Notes: generated by a model from the letters alone, not told the origin. A stretch of DNA of 64,000 nt from Streptomyces sp. R28 (GCF_041052385.1 NZ_CP163439.1:4949001-5013000); one strand, 5' to 3'. Positions 47,229-56,072 are shown, numbered from the stretch's first letter. A program made the numbers and translations.

Positions 47229-47966
47229 ATGAGCCCCGCCGACGGCGACCGTGACCCCCAGCGCATCCTGATCGTCGACGACGAGCCGGCGGTGCGCGAA
47301 GCACTCCAGCGCAGCCTCGCCTTCGAGGGGTACGGCACCGAGGTCGCGGTCGACGGCGCCGATGCCCTGGAGAAGGCGACGGCCTACCGGCCCGACCTCG
47401 TCATCCTGGACATCCAGATGCCCCGCATGGACGGCCTGACCGCGGCCCGCCGCATCCGTGGCGCCGGCGACACGACGCCGATCCTCATGCTGACGGCCCG
47501 CGACACGGTCGGCGACCGCGTGACGGGACTGGACGCGGGTGCGGATGACTACCTGGTCAAGCCGTTCGAACTGGACGAACTCTTCGCCCGGGTCCGCGCC
47601 CTGCTGCGGCGCAGCTCCTACGCTGCGGCAGCCGGTGCGGGCGCGGTGGAGGACGACGAGGCACTGACCTTCGCGGACCTGCGCATGGACCTCGCGACGC
47701 GGGAGGTCACGCGGCGTGGGCGGCCGGTGGAGCTGACCCGTACGGAGTTCACGCTGCTGGAGATGTTCATGGCGCATCCGCGCCAGGTGCTGACGCGTGA
47801 GCAGATCCTGAAGGCCGTGTGGGGCTTCGACTTCGAGCCGTCGTCGAATTCGCTGGACGTGTACGTCATGTACCTGCGCCGCAAGACCGAGGCGGGCGGC
47901 GAGCCGCGGCTCGTGCACACGGTCCGGGGCGTGGGGTATGTGCTGCGGCAGGGTGGGGCGGAGTGA
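47229..47966 (+). CDS. OmpR/MprA-type response regulator
   Basis: A 245-residue protein. The receiver has the acidic pair in ILIVDDEPAV, the phospho-acceptor Asp61 in LVILDIQMPRMDG, Thr in LMLTARDTV and Lys in ADDYLVKPFELDEL. The winged helix reads VELTRTEFTLLEMFMAHPRQ and SSNSLDVYVMYLRRKTE, ending VHTVRGVGYVLR. Its stop overlaps the GTG of the sensor kinase by 4 bases (GTGA). Together with the HtrA-like protease upstream it resembles MprAB-PepD of mycobacteria. Confidence 0.95.
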   Translation: MSPADGDRDPQRILIVDDEPAVREALQRSLAFEGYGTEVAVDGADALEKATAYRPDLVILDIQMPRMDGLTAARRIRGAGDTTPILMLTARDTVGDRVTGLDAGADDYLVKPFELDELFARVRALLRRSSYAAAAGAGAVEDDEALTFADLRMDLATREVTRRGRPVELTRTEFTLLEMFMAHPRQVLTREQILKAVWGFDFEPSSNSLDVYVMYLRRKTEAGGEPRLVHTVRGVGYVLRQGGAE

Positions 47967-49402
47967 ACAGGGTTCTACGCCGGTACCGGTCGCTGCCGAT
48001 TCGGTCGCGGCTGGCGCTGCTGGTGGCGGCGGCGGTGGCGTTCGCGGTGGCTGCGGTTTCGGTGACGTGTTGGTTCATCGTGCAGGGGAAGCTGTACGCC
48101 CAGGTCAACGACGACCTCAAGAAGGCGTCGATGAGAATGCCCGGACAGCTCCAGGACGCGCTCGACAATTGCACCGAGACCCCGTATGGCACCGGCGTCT
48201 TCCGGAACACCTACTCCCAGCTGGTGCAGGAGGACGGCACCGTCTGCATCCTCCAGGACTCCGCGGCAACGGTGAAGGTCACTCAGGCCGACCAGGACCA
48301 GATCAAGGACGCGGACACCGACGAGGTCTACTTCCGCAACGGCACCGCCGGGGACGGCACCGGCGTGCGTGTGCTGACCCGGCCGCTCGGCCCCACCGCC
48401 ACCGCGTCCGGGGGGACCGGACCCAAGGTCGGGCTCGTGGTCGCCGTATCCCTGAAGAGCACCCAGAAGACCCTCAACGAACTCGCCCTCATCCTCCTCC
48501 TCGTCTCCGGCATCGGAGTCGTGGGCGCCGGAGCCGCCGGCCTCGCCGTAGCCCGCGCCGGCCTGCGCCCCGTCGACAAGCTCACCGAGGCCGTCGAACA
48601 CGTCGCCCGCACCGAGGACCTGAACATCCGCATCCCAGTGGAGGACGACTCCGAGGACGAGGTGGCCCGGCTCTCCCGCTCCTTCAACTCCATGACCTCC
48701 GCCCTGGCCAGCTCCCGCGAGCTCCAGCAACAACTCATCGCCGACGCCGGCCACGAACTCCGCACCCCCCTCACCTCCCTGCGCACCAACATCGAACTCC
48801 TCACCCGCAGCGAGGAGACGGGCCGCCCGATCCCCGAGGCGGACCGCAAGGCCCTCCTCGCCTCCGTCAAGGCCCAGATGACCGAACTGGCCGCCCTGAT
48901 AGGCGACTTGCAGGAGCTGTCCCGCTCCGAGGGCCAGCGTGGCGAACGCGTCCAGGTGATCTCGCTGGAGGAAACGGTCGAGTCCGCCCTGCGCCGGGCA
49001 CGGCTGCGCGGCCCGGAGCTGACGATCACCGCCGACCTTCAGCCCTGGTACGTACTGGCAGAACCGGCCGCCATGGAGCGCGCGGTGGTCAACGTCCTGG
49101 ACAACGCGGTGAAGTTCAGCCCGGAGGCCGGGACGATCGAGGTACAGCTGGCGCATGGCCTCCTGACGGTCCGCGACCACGGTCCCGGCATCCCCGCCGA
49201 AGAACTCCCCTACGTCTTCGACCGCTTCTGGCGCTCCCCGTCGGCACGCGCGTTGCCCGGCTCCGGTCTGGGTCTATCGATCGTTGCGCGGACCGTGGAG
49301 CAGGCGGGCGGCCAGGTCATGCTGGCCCGTGCAGAGGGCGGCGGCACGGTGGCGACGGTACGGCTGCCGGGTGCTGACACGCCGCCGCCCGGCTCACCGT
49401 GA
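47963..49402 (+). CDS. Sensor histidine kinase
   Basis: A 479-residue protein. Membrane helices near residues 18-40 and 175-197 flank a ~135-residue extracellular sensor region. HAMP follows (AGLRPVDKLTEAVEHVART). Kinase motifs: H-box IADAGHELRTPLTSLRTNIE, N-box AVVNVLDNAVKFSPEAG, G1 VRDHGPGIPAEELPYVFDRF and G2 GSGLGLSIVARTVEQAGG. The extracellular part contains two Cys (DNCTETPYG, TVCILQDS) that could form a disulfide. It is translationally coupled to the response regulator. Confidence 0.95.
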   Translation: MNRVLRRYRSLPIRSRLALLVAAAVAFAVAAVSVTCWFIVQGKLYAQVNDDLKKASMRMPGQLQDALDNCTETPYGTGVFRNTYSQLVQEDGTVCILQDSAATVKVTQADQDQIKDADTDEVYFRNGTAGDGTGVRVLTRPLGPTATASGGTGPKVGLVVAVSLKSTQKTLNELALILLLVSGIGVVGAGAAGLAVARAGLRPVDKLTEAVEHVARTEDLNIRIPVEDDSEDEVARLSRSFNSMTSALASSRELQQQLIADAGHELRTPLTSLRTNIELLTRSEETGRPIPEADRKALLASVKAQMTELAALIGDLQELSRSEGQRGERVQVISLEETVESALRRARLRGPELTITADLQPWYVLAEPAAMERAVVNVLDNAVKFSPEAGTIEVQLAHGLLTVRDHGPGIPAEELPYVFDRFWRSPSARALPGSGLGLSIVARTVEQAGGQVMLARAEGGGTVATVRLPGADTPPPGSP

Positions 49403-49611
49403 CCGCTAACCACGGCCGCACGTTCCTGCACCCGGTGGCGAATCTTCGCCGCTTCTTCGAGGAGGGCCTTGGCTTCGGCGATGTCGGTGGACTCTGCTGC
49501 CCGGAGTTCGAGAGCGTGCACATGTGCGTCCAGCTCGGGGTCTCGAGCCATGGCGTACTCGCCCCACCAGAAGGCCACGAACGCAGGCACAGGGCCCAGG
49601 TCGTACACCGC

Positions 49612-49902
49612 ATGAGCGACGACATGCTCCGCCTCCTCCCGTGGACCACCCCGGACGGCAAGCCCTGCTACCTCAGCGCCGCCAGCGACCACAGCAGGCT
49701 CTCCCTGCTCGCCGACGACGTCGAGGCGGCCCAGCTCGACTCGGGCGAGCAGGTGCTCGACGGAGCCAGGGCAGTCCTCGGCGACACCAAGGCGGGCGAA
49801 CGCGCGGTGCGCTTCGCGCTCACGCGAGCCACGGAGTCCCTGGAGGACGTACTCCGCATCGCGGTCAGCCGTGGTGAACGCATCGAGGCGGGTGAAACGT
49901 GA
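49612..49902 (+). CDS. Hypothetical protein (96 aa)
   Basis: The product MSDDMLRLLPWTTPDGKPCY, then SAASDHSRLSLLADDVEAAQ and a helical second half (GERAVRFALTRATESLEDVLRIA), has protein-like composition. I do not recognise the family. The frame is open upstream of ATG 49612, but the sequence between 49402 and 49612 looks better as protein on the other strand (a segment LELRAAESTDIAEAKALLEE), so that stretch may hold a decayed minus-strand gene. No ribosome binding site is seen. Confidence 0.6.
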   Translation: MSDDMLRLLPWTTPDGKPCYLSAASDHSRLSLLADDVEAAQLDSGEQVLDGARAVLGDTKAGERAVRFALTRATESLEDVLRIAVSRGERIEAGET

Positions 49903-49994
49903 CACGCCCATCCGTCGCCACCAGACACCTCGCGCGTTCTACCGTGGACCTCCGGCCCCCACGTCTCACCCCAGCCGGAGAAGAGGAACCGATC

Positions 49995-50321
49995 ATGACC
50001 CACGAGGTGGATCCGAACTCCTGCGAGAGAACTCCCGAGGCGATCCGCGCGGCCCTGCAACGCCGTCCGGACTGGCTGCAGGCCTTCGAGCAGGACTGGC
50101 TCAGCGCGGCGGCCGACTTCGATCAGGCGGCGCTCGACGCCGTGACCGACAAGTGGTTCCCCTTCGCCTGCGCCTGCGCCACGCCCGGCTATCTGGACGA
50201 GGTGGAGCAGACGGTCAAGAGGGTGACCGAGGGCGACACCGAAGGCATGGTGTTCCGCGACGCGGAGGGCAATGCCTACGACGCCGACAATCGGCCCATT
50301 GACGCGGGTAGGTGTGGGTGA
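49995..50321 (+). CDS. DUF6247-like protein, putative antitoxin of the following gene
   Basis: A 108-residue protein starting MTHEVDPNSCERTPEAIRAA. The first helical part (RTPEAIRAALQRRPDWLQAFEQDW) is what I recall of DUF6247. The second half (DKWFPFACACATPGYLDEVE and the tail EGNAYDADNRPID) is acidic. GAAGAGGAA precedes ATG 49995. Its stop overlaps the start of a RelE-like gene by 4 bases, the usual arrangement of a type II antitoxin and its toxin. The antitoxin assignment is inference from this context. Confidence 0.7.
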   Translation: MTHEVDPNSCERTPEAIRAALQRRPDWLQAFEQDWLSAAADFDQAALDAVTDKWFPFACACATPGYLDEVEQTVKRVTEGDTEGMVFRDAEGNAYDADNRPIDAGRCG

Positions 50322-50557
50322 GCGCCTATGCGATCAGGTATGCCGACCGAGCGGCTCAGCGAAAGGCGGCGCTCAGCACGCCCCAGCGTGCATCTCTGGA
50401 GGATGTCGAGAAGCGGCTCAGCCTCAACCCGTTCGGCCCGCCCGCGATCAGCAACCGGGACAACAGCTGGTCGGCTGCATTCACAGGCGGCTTCATCACC
50501 TACATCGTGTCGAACCGCCATGTCGTGATCAACGTCGTCGACCTGGTCGCCCTCTGA
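50318..50557 (+). CDS. RelE/ParE-like small protein, putative toxin
   Basis: A 79-residue protein that starts at GTG 50318 inside the stop of the DUF6247-like gene (GTGA). The order beta-helix-helix-beta-beta is that of RelE/ParE toxins: YAIRYADRAAQRKAAL, PQRASLEDVEKRLSLNPFGP, SWSAAFTGGFITYIVSNRHV, VINVVDLVAL. The catalytic residues of ribosome-dependent RelE are not obvious, so it may be a ParE- or HigB-type relative. No ribosome binding site of its own is needed because of the coupling. Confidence 0.65.
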   Translation: MSAYAIRYADRAAQRKAALSTPQRASLEDVEKRLSLNPFGPPAISNRDNSWSAAFTGGFITYIVSNRHVVINVVDLVAL

Positions 50558-50951
50558 TCACTCCGAGGCACATCAAGGGCGAGGGACGCGAGAGTTGGTG
50601 GTGCGGCGCGAGCGCGGAACATGATCGCGAACGCATACGGCACCGGCCACGGTTCCCTGCCGCGCACCCGACGTCCACGGTCGCGGCTGAGGGTTCCGTA
50701 CCGCCCAGGGGGCCGCGAGTCGGCCACCCCTCGAACTCGTGGGCCTGCCACCGGAGTTAGTCATGTGAAGCGGCAGCAGACCAAAGCCGAGAAAAACCCG
50801 ACAGATACCCCCATCCAGCTGTCGATGTCCTGTCATCCTCACCTGTTCCTGACCCTACCCGCGAGTTCTCTGAAATCTTCCTGGCTGTCAGACAGGTGCC
50901 GGACGTACCAGTCGGCACCTGTGCACAGCACACAGGAGTGAGCCAACCCCC
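50558..50951. other. 394-bp stretch without a convincing gene
   Basis: Short frames here (for example 50621-50941) are Arg/Pro-rich or lack ribosome binding sites. No repeat, tRNA or attachment-site-like sequence was recognised. The last ~80 bases must contain the promoter of the secreted protein that follows; no ribosome binding site stands out before ATG 50952. Confidence 0.5.
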
Positions 50952-51815
50952 ATGCGACTCATTCGCAAATCGACGCTCAAGAAGAGCGCCCTGAGCATCG
51001 CCTCCGCCGCCCTCGCCATATCCGGCGTACTGGCGGGGGCCGGTTCCGCCCAGGCGGCGGGCAGCGGGCCGGGCGGCGCGTCGAACATCCGGGGTACGGA
51101 CCCCGGGAACACCGACCTGCTGATCGAGCGGCTCTGCAACCAGGAGACGAGCCTGACCGGCGTCTACGGCGCCTACAACGTCGACACCGGCGAGTTCAAG
51201 ACACAGGACGAGTACCTGCGGGACGTCTTCGGGCTGTGGAAGCCCGCCGGGCCGTGGGAGCTGTTCCGCGGCTGGTGCGGTTACGCCGAGGCGTCCACCT
51301 GGTCCACCAAGGGCGCGACGGTCCGCACCTCGCCGTGGATCGGCAACCGCGGGTCGAAGGACGACAAGGAGACCTTCGTCAGCAGCTACGGCACCAAGAC
51401 GTTCGCCAAGAAGAGCGTCGGCGGCACCATCGGTCTCTCCCTCGCCAAGAGCATCTTCTCGGGCAGCGTGGGCGGCAGCGCCGGCTACGAGTGGGGCTGG
51501 GAGAAGGAGTCCAAGTTCGAGCGCCGCAGCGAGAAGACCATCCCGCCGTGCACCCAGGTCGCCGTGACCTGGACGCCGTACCAGCGGGTGGTGCGCGTGA
51601 ACCCGGTCTTCTACGTCGAGGACTACGAGTGGAACAAGGGTGACGGCGACGTCACCACGCACACCTGGCGCGGCCGGGACGCGAGCTGGAAGACGATCTA
51701 CTCCTACGGCTACTACATCGACGGCGTCTCCGACAAGCTCCTGCCCAACGGACAGCCCGACGGCCGCGAGGACAAGGTGGAGGAGAAGCTGGACCCGGGC
51801 ACCTGCTCCAAGTAG
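50952..51815 (+). CDS. Secreted beta-rich protein, possibly pore-forming-toxin-like
   Basis: A 287-residue protein with a Sec signal (RLIRKSTLKKSALSIASAAL ... SAQAAG, cleavage near residue 36). The mature part starts with a helical/Trp-rich region (LWKPAGPWELFRGWCGYAEA). It then has Ser/Thr/Gly-alternating strands (FAKKSVGGTIGLSLAKSIF, SGSVGGSAGYEWGWEKES) and KTIPPCTQVAVTWTPYQRVV. The pattern of a Ser/Thr-rich insertion hairpin followed by an xxPPxTxVxVxxxx strand is seen in aerolysin/ETX-MTX2 pore formers; this is a visual analogy only. Three Cys are present. Function unknown. Confidence 0.75.
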   Translation: MRLIRKSTLKKSALSIASAALAISGVLAGAGSAQAAGSGPGGASNIRGTDPGNTDLLIERLCNQETSLTGVYGAYNVDTGEFKTQDEYLRDVFGLWKPAGPWELFRGWCGYAEASTWSTKGATVRTSPWIGNRGSKDDKETFVSSYGTKTFAKKSVGGTIGLSLAKSIFSGSVGGSAGYEWGWEKESKFERRSEKTIPPCTQVAVTWTPYQRVVRVNPVFYVEDYEWNKGDGDVTTHTWRGRDASWKTIYSYGYYIDGVSDKLLPNGQPDGREDKVEEKLDPGTCSK

Positions 51816-51856
51816 GCGTGTCCCAGGCGCCACTTGGCGCACTTTCTCGCCGAAGG

Positions 51857-51886
51857 CGGCCGGGAACGTGATCCACTTCCCGGCCG
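51857..51886 (+). terminator. Hairpin terminator after the secreted-protein gene
   Basis: A perfect 10-bp stem CGGCCGGGAA (51857-51866) / TTCCCGGCCG (51877-51886) followed by TTTCTCCTT. Confidence 0.85.
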
Positions 51887-51917
51887 TTTCTCCTTACGCT
51901 TGAGGCGAGGGGGAGCC

Positions 51918-52340
51918 ATGTTGAAGAACTCATCGCCGAAGATCACCCTGTGGATCACCTTGGGTCTCTTGTTCACTGCCGGAGCCGTCTCGCTCCTCGT
52001 CGTGGCGGCGACCTCGGGGTCGAGTGGGACTCCTCGCCCCGGGCACGCGTCGACCAGTTGGTACACCACGCAGCCGCCGTATACGGGTGATCCCGGCGCG
52101 ACCGAGGAACCGACCGCACCCGGTGAACCGACCCCCGTCACCGTCGTGACCCAGACCGTCGTCGCGGTGAACCCGGGTGGCGGCGGAGGCGACGGCCCCG
52201 GCTCGCTGATCGCGGCCTTCGGTTCCCTGTTGAGCGGTGCGGCAGCGGTCGGCACCCTGCTCCACGCCGTCCACCTCAGCCGGCAGAACCGCAACGCCAC
52301 GGCAAGGGACGACGACACGACTCCGGCGCCGTCCTCGTAG
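51918..52340 (+). CDS. Two-span membrane protein with Pro/Thr-rich exposed segment
   Basis: A 140-residue protein. GAGGGGGAG precedes ATG 51918. Helix one is ITLWITLGLLFTAGAVSLLVV; a Ser/Thr/Pro-rich exposed segment follows (GATEEPTAPGEPTPVTVVTQ), and helix two is LIAAFGSLLSGAAAVGTLLH. The tail is short and polar. No family recognised. It follows the terminator of the secreted-protein gene and is followed by the pectinolytic gene. Confidence 0.72.
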   Translation: MLKNSSPKITLWITLGLLFTAGAVSLLVVAATSGSSGTPRPGHASTSWYTTQPPYTGDPGATEEPTAPGEPTPVTVVTQTVVAVNPGGGGGDGPGSLIAAFGSLLSGAAAVGTLLHAVHLSRQNRNATARDDDTTPAPSS

Positions 52341-52440
52341 GCGCCCCAAAAGCACGTCCGAGCACGGCAACCTTTCCCTCCGCGGCTTCGACAGGCAAGT
52401 GACGTGAGCCCCCCACCACTTGACCTGAACGGATGCAGCC

Positions 52441-54513
52441 GTGACTGAAACCCGCAACCGGCCCCGGCACCGCAGAAGCAGGAGCGCGCTGGCGGTCGGT
52501 ATCCCCCTCGCCCTGACCGCCGCCGGCACTCTGGCCTACGGCACGGACCTCGGCCTCTTCGGCGAGGACGCCCAGCAGAAGGCGTCCGCCGCGACCGCCG
52601 CCGCCCCCACCTGGGCCACCGCCACCGCTGACGGCTTCGCGTCCGTCAACTCCCTTGGTCAGAACGGCACTTACGGCGGCCGGGACGGCCAGATCGTGAC
52701 GGTGAGGACGCAGGCCGACCTGGAGAAGTACGCGACAGCCGCGGAGCCCTACGTCATCGTCGTCGCCGGGACCATCAACATGAACCCGGTGGGCAAGGAG
52801 ATCAAGGTCCAGTCGGACAAGACCATCGTCGGGTCCGGGACCTCCGGGCACATCGTCGGCGGCGGGTTCTTCCTCGGTTCCGGTGTGCACAACGTGATCA
52901 TCCGGAACCTGACCATCCGGGACGCGTACCAGGGCGTCTGGAACGACAAGGACCACGACTTCGACGCCGTCCAGATGGACGGCGCGCACCACGTGTGGAT
53001 CGACCACAACGATCTGCGGCACATGGCCGACGGTCTCATCGACGTGCGCAAGGACAGCACGAACGTGACCGTGTCCTGGAACAAACTGAGCAACGACAAC
53101 AAGGCCTTCGGGATCGGCTGGACGGACAACGTCGTCACCGACATCACCGTCCACCACAACTGGATCCGCGAGACCGAGCAGCGCAATCCCTCCACCGACA
53201 ACGCCGCCCACGCGCACCTCTACAACAACTTCCTGGAGGACGTGGCGGGCACCGACATCAAGTCGTCGTACGGAAACTACTCGCGCGGCAAGACCAAGAT
53301 GGTGCTCGAGAACTCGTACTTCCAGGGCATCAACAACCCGGTCATCAAGGACGGCACCGCGACCCTCGTCCAGCGCGGCAGCGTCTTCTCCGGTACCAGC
53401 GGACGCAACGAGAGCGGCGGTACGGCCTTCGACCCGAAGGCGTACTACTCGTACACGCTCGATGCGGCGGCGAACGTGCCGTCGCTCCTCAAGTCGGGCG
53501 CGGGACCGCGCAGTTCCATCGGTACGACGGCCGCAGCGGCGAGCACCAAGGCCGCCGCCACGACGCTCACCGTCGCCAAGGACGGCAGCGGACAGTACAC
53601 GACCGTGCAGGCCGCCGTGAACGCCGTACCCGCGAACAACGCCTCGCGGGTCGTGATCGCGGTCAAGCCGGGCACGTACCGCGAGCTGGTCAAGGTCCCG
53701 GCGAACAAGCCGCACGTCACCATCCAGGGCACGGGCGCCAGCCGTAAGGACACGGTGATCGTCTACAACAACGCGTCCGGCACGCCCAAGCCGGGCGGCG
53801 GCACCTACGGCACCGGCGGCAGCGCCACCGTCGCCGTCGAGGCCGACGACTTCCAGGCCCGCAACCTGACGATCAACAACGACTTCGACGAGAAGGCGAA
53901 CCAGAACCTGAACGGCCACCAGGCCGTCGCCCTGCGCACCGCCGCCGACAAGGTGTTCCTCGACGGCGTCATCGTCGGTGGCGACCAGGACACCCTGCTC
54001 GTGGACACCGCGTCCAAGGACAAGCTGGGCCGCGTCTACATGACGAACTCCTACGTCATCGGCAACGTCGACTTCATCTTCGGGCGCGCGACCGCGGTGA
54101 TCGACAAGTCCGTCATCACGCTGAAGAAGCGCTGGGACGGCACGTCGGCGGGTTATGTCACCGCCCCGTCGACCCCCGCGAACCGCAAGGGCATCCTCAT
54201 CGCCAACACCACGGTCAACGGTGACGTCTCCGACCGTTCCTTCTTCCTCGGCCGCAACTGGCACGCCGGCGGCGACGCGACCCTCGACCCGCAGACCACC
54301 GTCCGCAACAGCACCCTGAGCGCCGCCGTCAAGACCACGCCCTGGTCGGACATGGGCGGCTTCTCCTGGAAGGACGACCGCTTCGCCGAGTACAAGAACA
54401 CCGGCGCGGGTGCCGGCAGCGCGAGCAGTGACCGCCCGCAGCTGACCGACGGCCAGGCCGGTGGCCAGGAGGTCGCCGACTGGCTGGGGGACTGGACGCC
54501 TTCGGCTTCCTAG
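52441..54513 (+). CDS. Secreted pectate lyase (PL1) - pectin methylesterase (CE8) fusion
   Basis: A 690-residue two-enzyme protein. GTG 52441 starts a signal-like stretch (RRSRSALAVGIPLALTAAGT). Residues ~60-350 are a PL1 pectate lyase helix: NLTIRDAYQGVWNDKDHDFD, AVQMDGAHHVWIDHNDLRHM with calcium-binding Asp, DGLIDVRKDSTNVTVSWNKL, and NYSRGKTKMVLEN. Residues ~375-690 are a CE8 pectinesterase: GHQAVALRTAADKVFLDGVI, GGDQDTLLVD, GNVDFIFGRATAVI (catalytic Asp pair) and FFLGRNWHAGG. The esterase removes methyl groups and the lyase cuts the resulting polygalacturonate. It is extracellular and probably used on plant material. Confidence 0.95.
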   Translation: MTETRNRPRHRRSRSALAVGIPLALTAAGTLAYGTDLGLFGEDAQQKASAATAAAPTWATATADGFASVNSLGQNGTYGGRDGQIVTVRTQADLEKYATAAEPYVIVVAGTINMNPVGKEIKVQSDKTIVGSGTSGHIVGGGFFLGSGVHNVIIRNLTIRDAYQGVWNDKDHDFDAVQMDGAHHVWIDHNDLRHMADGLIDVRKDSTNVTVSWNKLSNDNKAFGIGWTDNVVTDITVHHNWIRETEQRNPSTDNAAHAHLYNNFLEDVAGTDIKSSYGNYSRGKTKMVLENSYFQGINNPVIKDGTATLVQRGSVFSGTSGRNESGGTAFDPKAYYSYTLDAAANVPSLLKSGAGPRSSIGTTAAAASTKAAATTLTVAKDGSGQYTTVQAAVNAVPANNASRVVIAVKPGTYRELVKVPANKPHVTIQGTGASRKDTVIVYNNASGTPKPGGGTYGTGGSATVAVEADDFQARNLTINNDFDEKANQNLNGHQAVALRTAADKVFLDGVIVGGDQDTLLVDTASKDKLGRVYMTNSYVIGNVDFIFGRATAVIDKSVITLKKRWDGTSAGYVTAPSTPANRKGILIANTTVNGDVSDRSFFLGRNWHAGGDATLDPQTTVRNSTLSAAVKTTPWSDMGGFSWKDDRFAEYKNTGAGAGSASSDRPQLTDGQAGGQEVADWLGDWTPSAS

Positions 54514-54645
54514 GCCGGTGGGTGGCGTCCTGCGGTCGACTGACGTGACTCGGCCGTTCGGCCGGGTCCGCGAGGCCGGGGACCCCCGGGTTTCCGGCCT
54601 TTCGGCCGAAGTGCGGGGCAGGTCGGCGCGGCGAGGGTGGGGGTC

Positions 54646-55029
54646 ATGCGCACCGCACACAAGGCCGCACTCGCCGCCTCCGGCCTGCTCGCGAGCCCTC
54701 ACCACGCTCAACGACCACCACCGGCAAAGGTCACACATTCGACCAAGGAACCTTCGTTCACTCCCAGGAGGCCGCACCTGCCGCAGCCCCGACACTCACT
54801 CATGCGCGCCAGAACACGCCCGTGCGCAGTCAACCGCCAGCAGTTCACAACCCCTCTGCCCGGAGGGCGGGCCATGCATCGCGCCCTGCGCGGCTCCCGC
54901 CTGTTGGAGGTCCGGGGCGGGAGGGGCCACGGGACATATCCCGACCCCGACTCCTGCACCACCCGCACGGTGACCGCCTATCCGACCAGCCGCCGACTGC
55001 CCGCGGGCGACGTCATGTGCCGTTCCTGA
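54646..55029 (+). pseudogene. Possible broken secreted-protein gene (127-codon frame)
   Basis: ATG 54646 opens MRTAHKAALAASGLLASPHH, like a signal peptide cut short. The middle is Arg/Pro-rich and not protein-like. The last part (YPDPDSCTTRTVTAYPTSRR and AGDVMCRS) looks like the end of a secreted Cys-containing protein. The sequence may be a deleted or frameshifted remnant, or chance. The rest of the 659-bp gap (54514-55172) shows GGCC-rich inverted repeats near 54550 and nothing else. Confidence 0.3.
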
Positions 55030-55159
55030 CGGGCGAGTTCGGGCCGGGAAGGTCAAGGCAGGCGCGGGAGAACACCAAGAGCCGACCAACGGACGATCAT
55101 GAATTCCCCGCGCCCGGCCATGTTTCCGCAAGGGGAACGTTTATTTGAAACTTCGAGCG

Positions 55160-55165
55160 TACGTT
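55160..55165 (+). promoter_or_regulatory. Putative leaderless -10 element TACGTT of the carbonic anhydrase gene
   Basis: TACGTT at 55160-55165 is seven bases upstream of GTG 55173, with no ribosome binding site. A GGAACG motif at 55134-55139 resembles an ECF-sigma -35 element, but its spacing to CGTACG is longer than usual. Confidence 0.4.
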
Positions 55166-55172
55166 CCACTCC

Positions 55173-55946
55173 GTGAACTCAGACAGATCCGCCGGCTCAC
55201 CGTCGGCCAGCACTGCTCACAAGCGGTTCGCCCTCCCCTCTCTCGCCCGCCGCGCACTCCTGCGGGCCGGGCTGACCGGGACCGCAGCACTGGGGGCCAC
55301 CGCCGCCCTCGGTACGGGCTCCGCCTCCGCCGCCCCCCGCACCAGCGGCTCCGGTCGTCGCCCCAGCACCGCCGCGGAAGCCCTGCGTGAGCTCGCCGCG
55401 GGCAACCAGCGCTGGCGCACCTTCCGTGAGCGGCACCCCGACGAGTCGCCCGCCGTGCGGCAGAGTCTGACGACGGCTCAGCACCCGTTCGCCCTCGTGC
55501 TCGGCTGCATCGACTCCCGGGTGCCGCCGGAGCTGGTCTTCGACCAGGGCCTCGGTGACCTGATGACCGTGCGCAGCGCCGGCGAGGTGCTGGACGAGGC
55601 CGTGCTCGGCAGCGTCGCCTACGGCGTGCTCGAACTGGACATCCCGCTGGTCCTGGTCCTGGGCCACCAGTCGTGCGGTGCCGTGAAGGCGGCCGTCGCG
55701 GCGGACGAGTCGGGTGAGCGGCTGCCGGCCCACATCCAGTACATCGCCGACCAGATAGCCCCGAACATCGACCACTCCAAGACGGGCGACGCCCGCGTCG
55801 GCTCCACCATCGACGCCAACGTACGGGCCGTCCGCGCCCGCCTCGCCGCGGAGCCCGACCTCGCCGCGAAGGTGGCCGCCGGCGAACTGGCCATCGTCGG
55901 CGCCCGCTACGACCTGGACACCCAGCGCGTCCACCGCCTCGCCTGA
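55173..55946 (+). CDS. Exported beta-carbonic anhydrase
   Basis: A 257-residue protein. The N-terminus carries a likely twin-arginine signal (LARRALLRAGLTGTAALGAT ... SASAAP, cleavage near residue 54). Zinc ligands are complete: Cys and Asp-Arg in LGCIDSRVPPELVFDQG and His-Cys in LGHQSCGAVKAAV. The C-terminal GARYDLDTQRVHRL closes the fold. It interconverts CO2 and bicarbonate, outside the membrane or in the cell wall. Export of a beta-class enzyme is less common than a cytoplasmic location. The start is GTG 55173, probably leaderless. Confidence 0.93.
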   Translation: MNSDRSAGSPSASTAHKRFALPSLARRALLRAGLTGTAALGATAALGTGSASAAPRTSGSGRRPSTAAEALRELAAGNQRWRTFRERHPDESPAVRQSLTTAQHPFALVLGCIDSRVPPELVFDQGLGDLMTVRSAGEVLDEAVLGSVAYGVLELDIPLVLVLGHQSCGAVKAAVAADESGERLPAHIQYIADQIAPNIDHSKTGDARVGSTIDANVRAVRARLAAEPDLAAKVAAGELAIVGARYDLDTQRVHRLA

Positions 55947-55957
55947 CGACGGCGACC

Positions 55958-55974
55958 GGCGGGAAAACCCCGCC
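55958..55974 (+). terminator. Short hairpin after the carbonic anhydrase gene
   Basis: GGCGGG (55958-55963), AAAAC, CCCGCC (55969-55974), twelve bases past the stop codon. Confidence 0.5.
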
Positions 55975-56072
55975 CGCCCCGGCATGCCCGACGTCAGTCG
56001 AAGCCGAGCATGCCGGGACACCTGGACGGTCGTGTGCTCCGCCATGCCACCACCCTGGTCACGCCACGGCGA

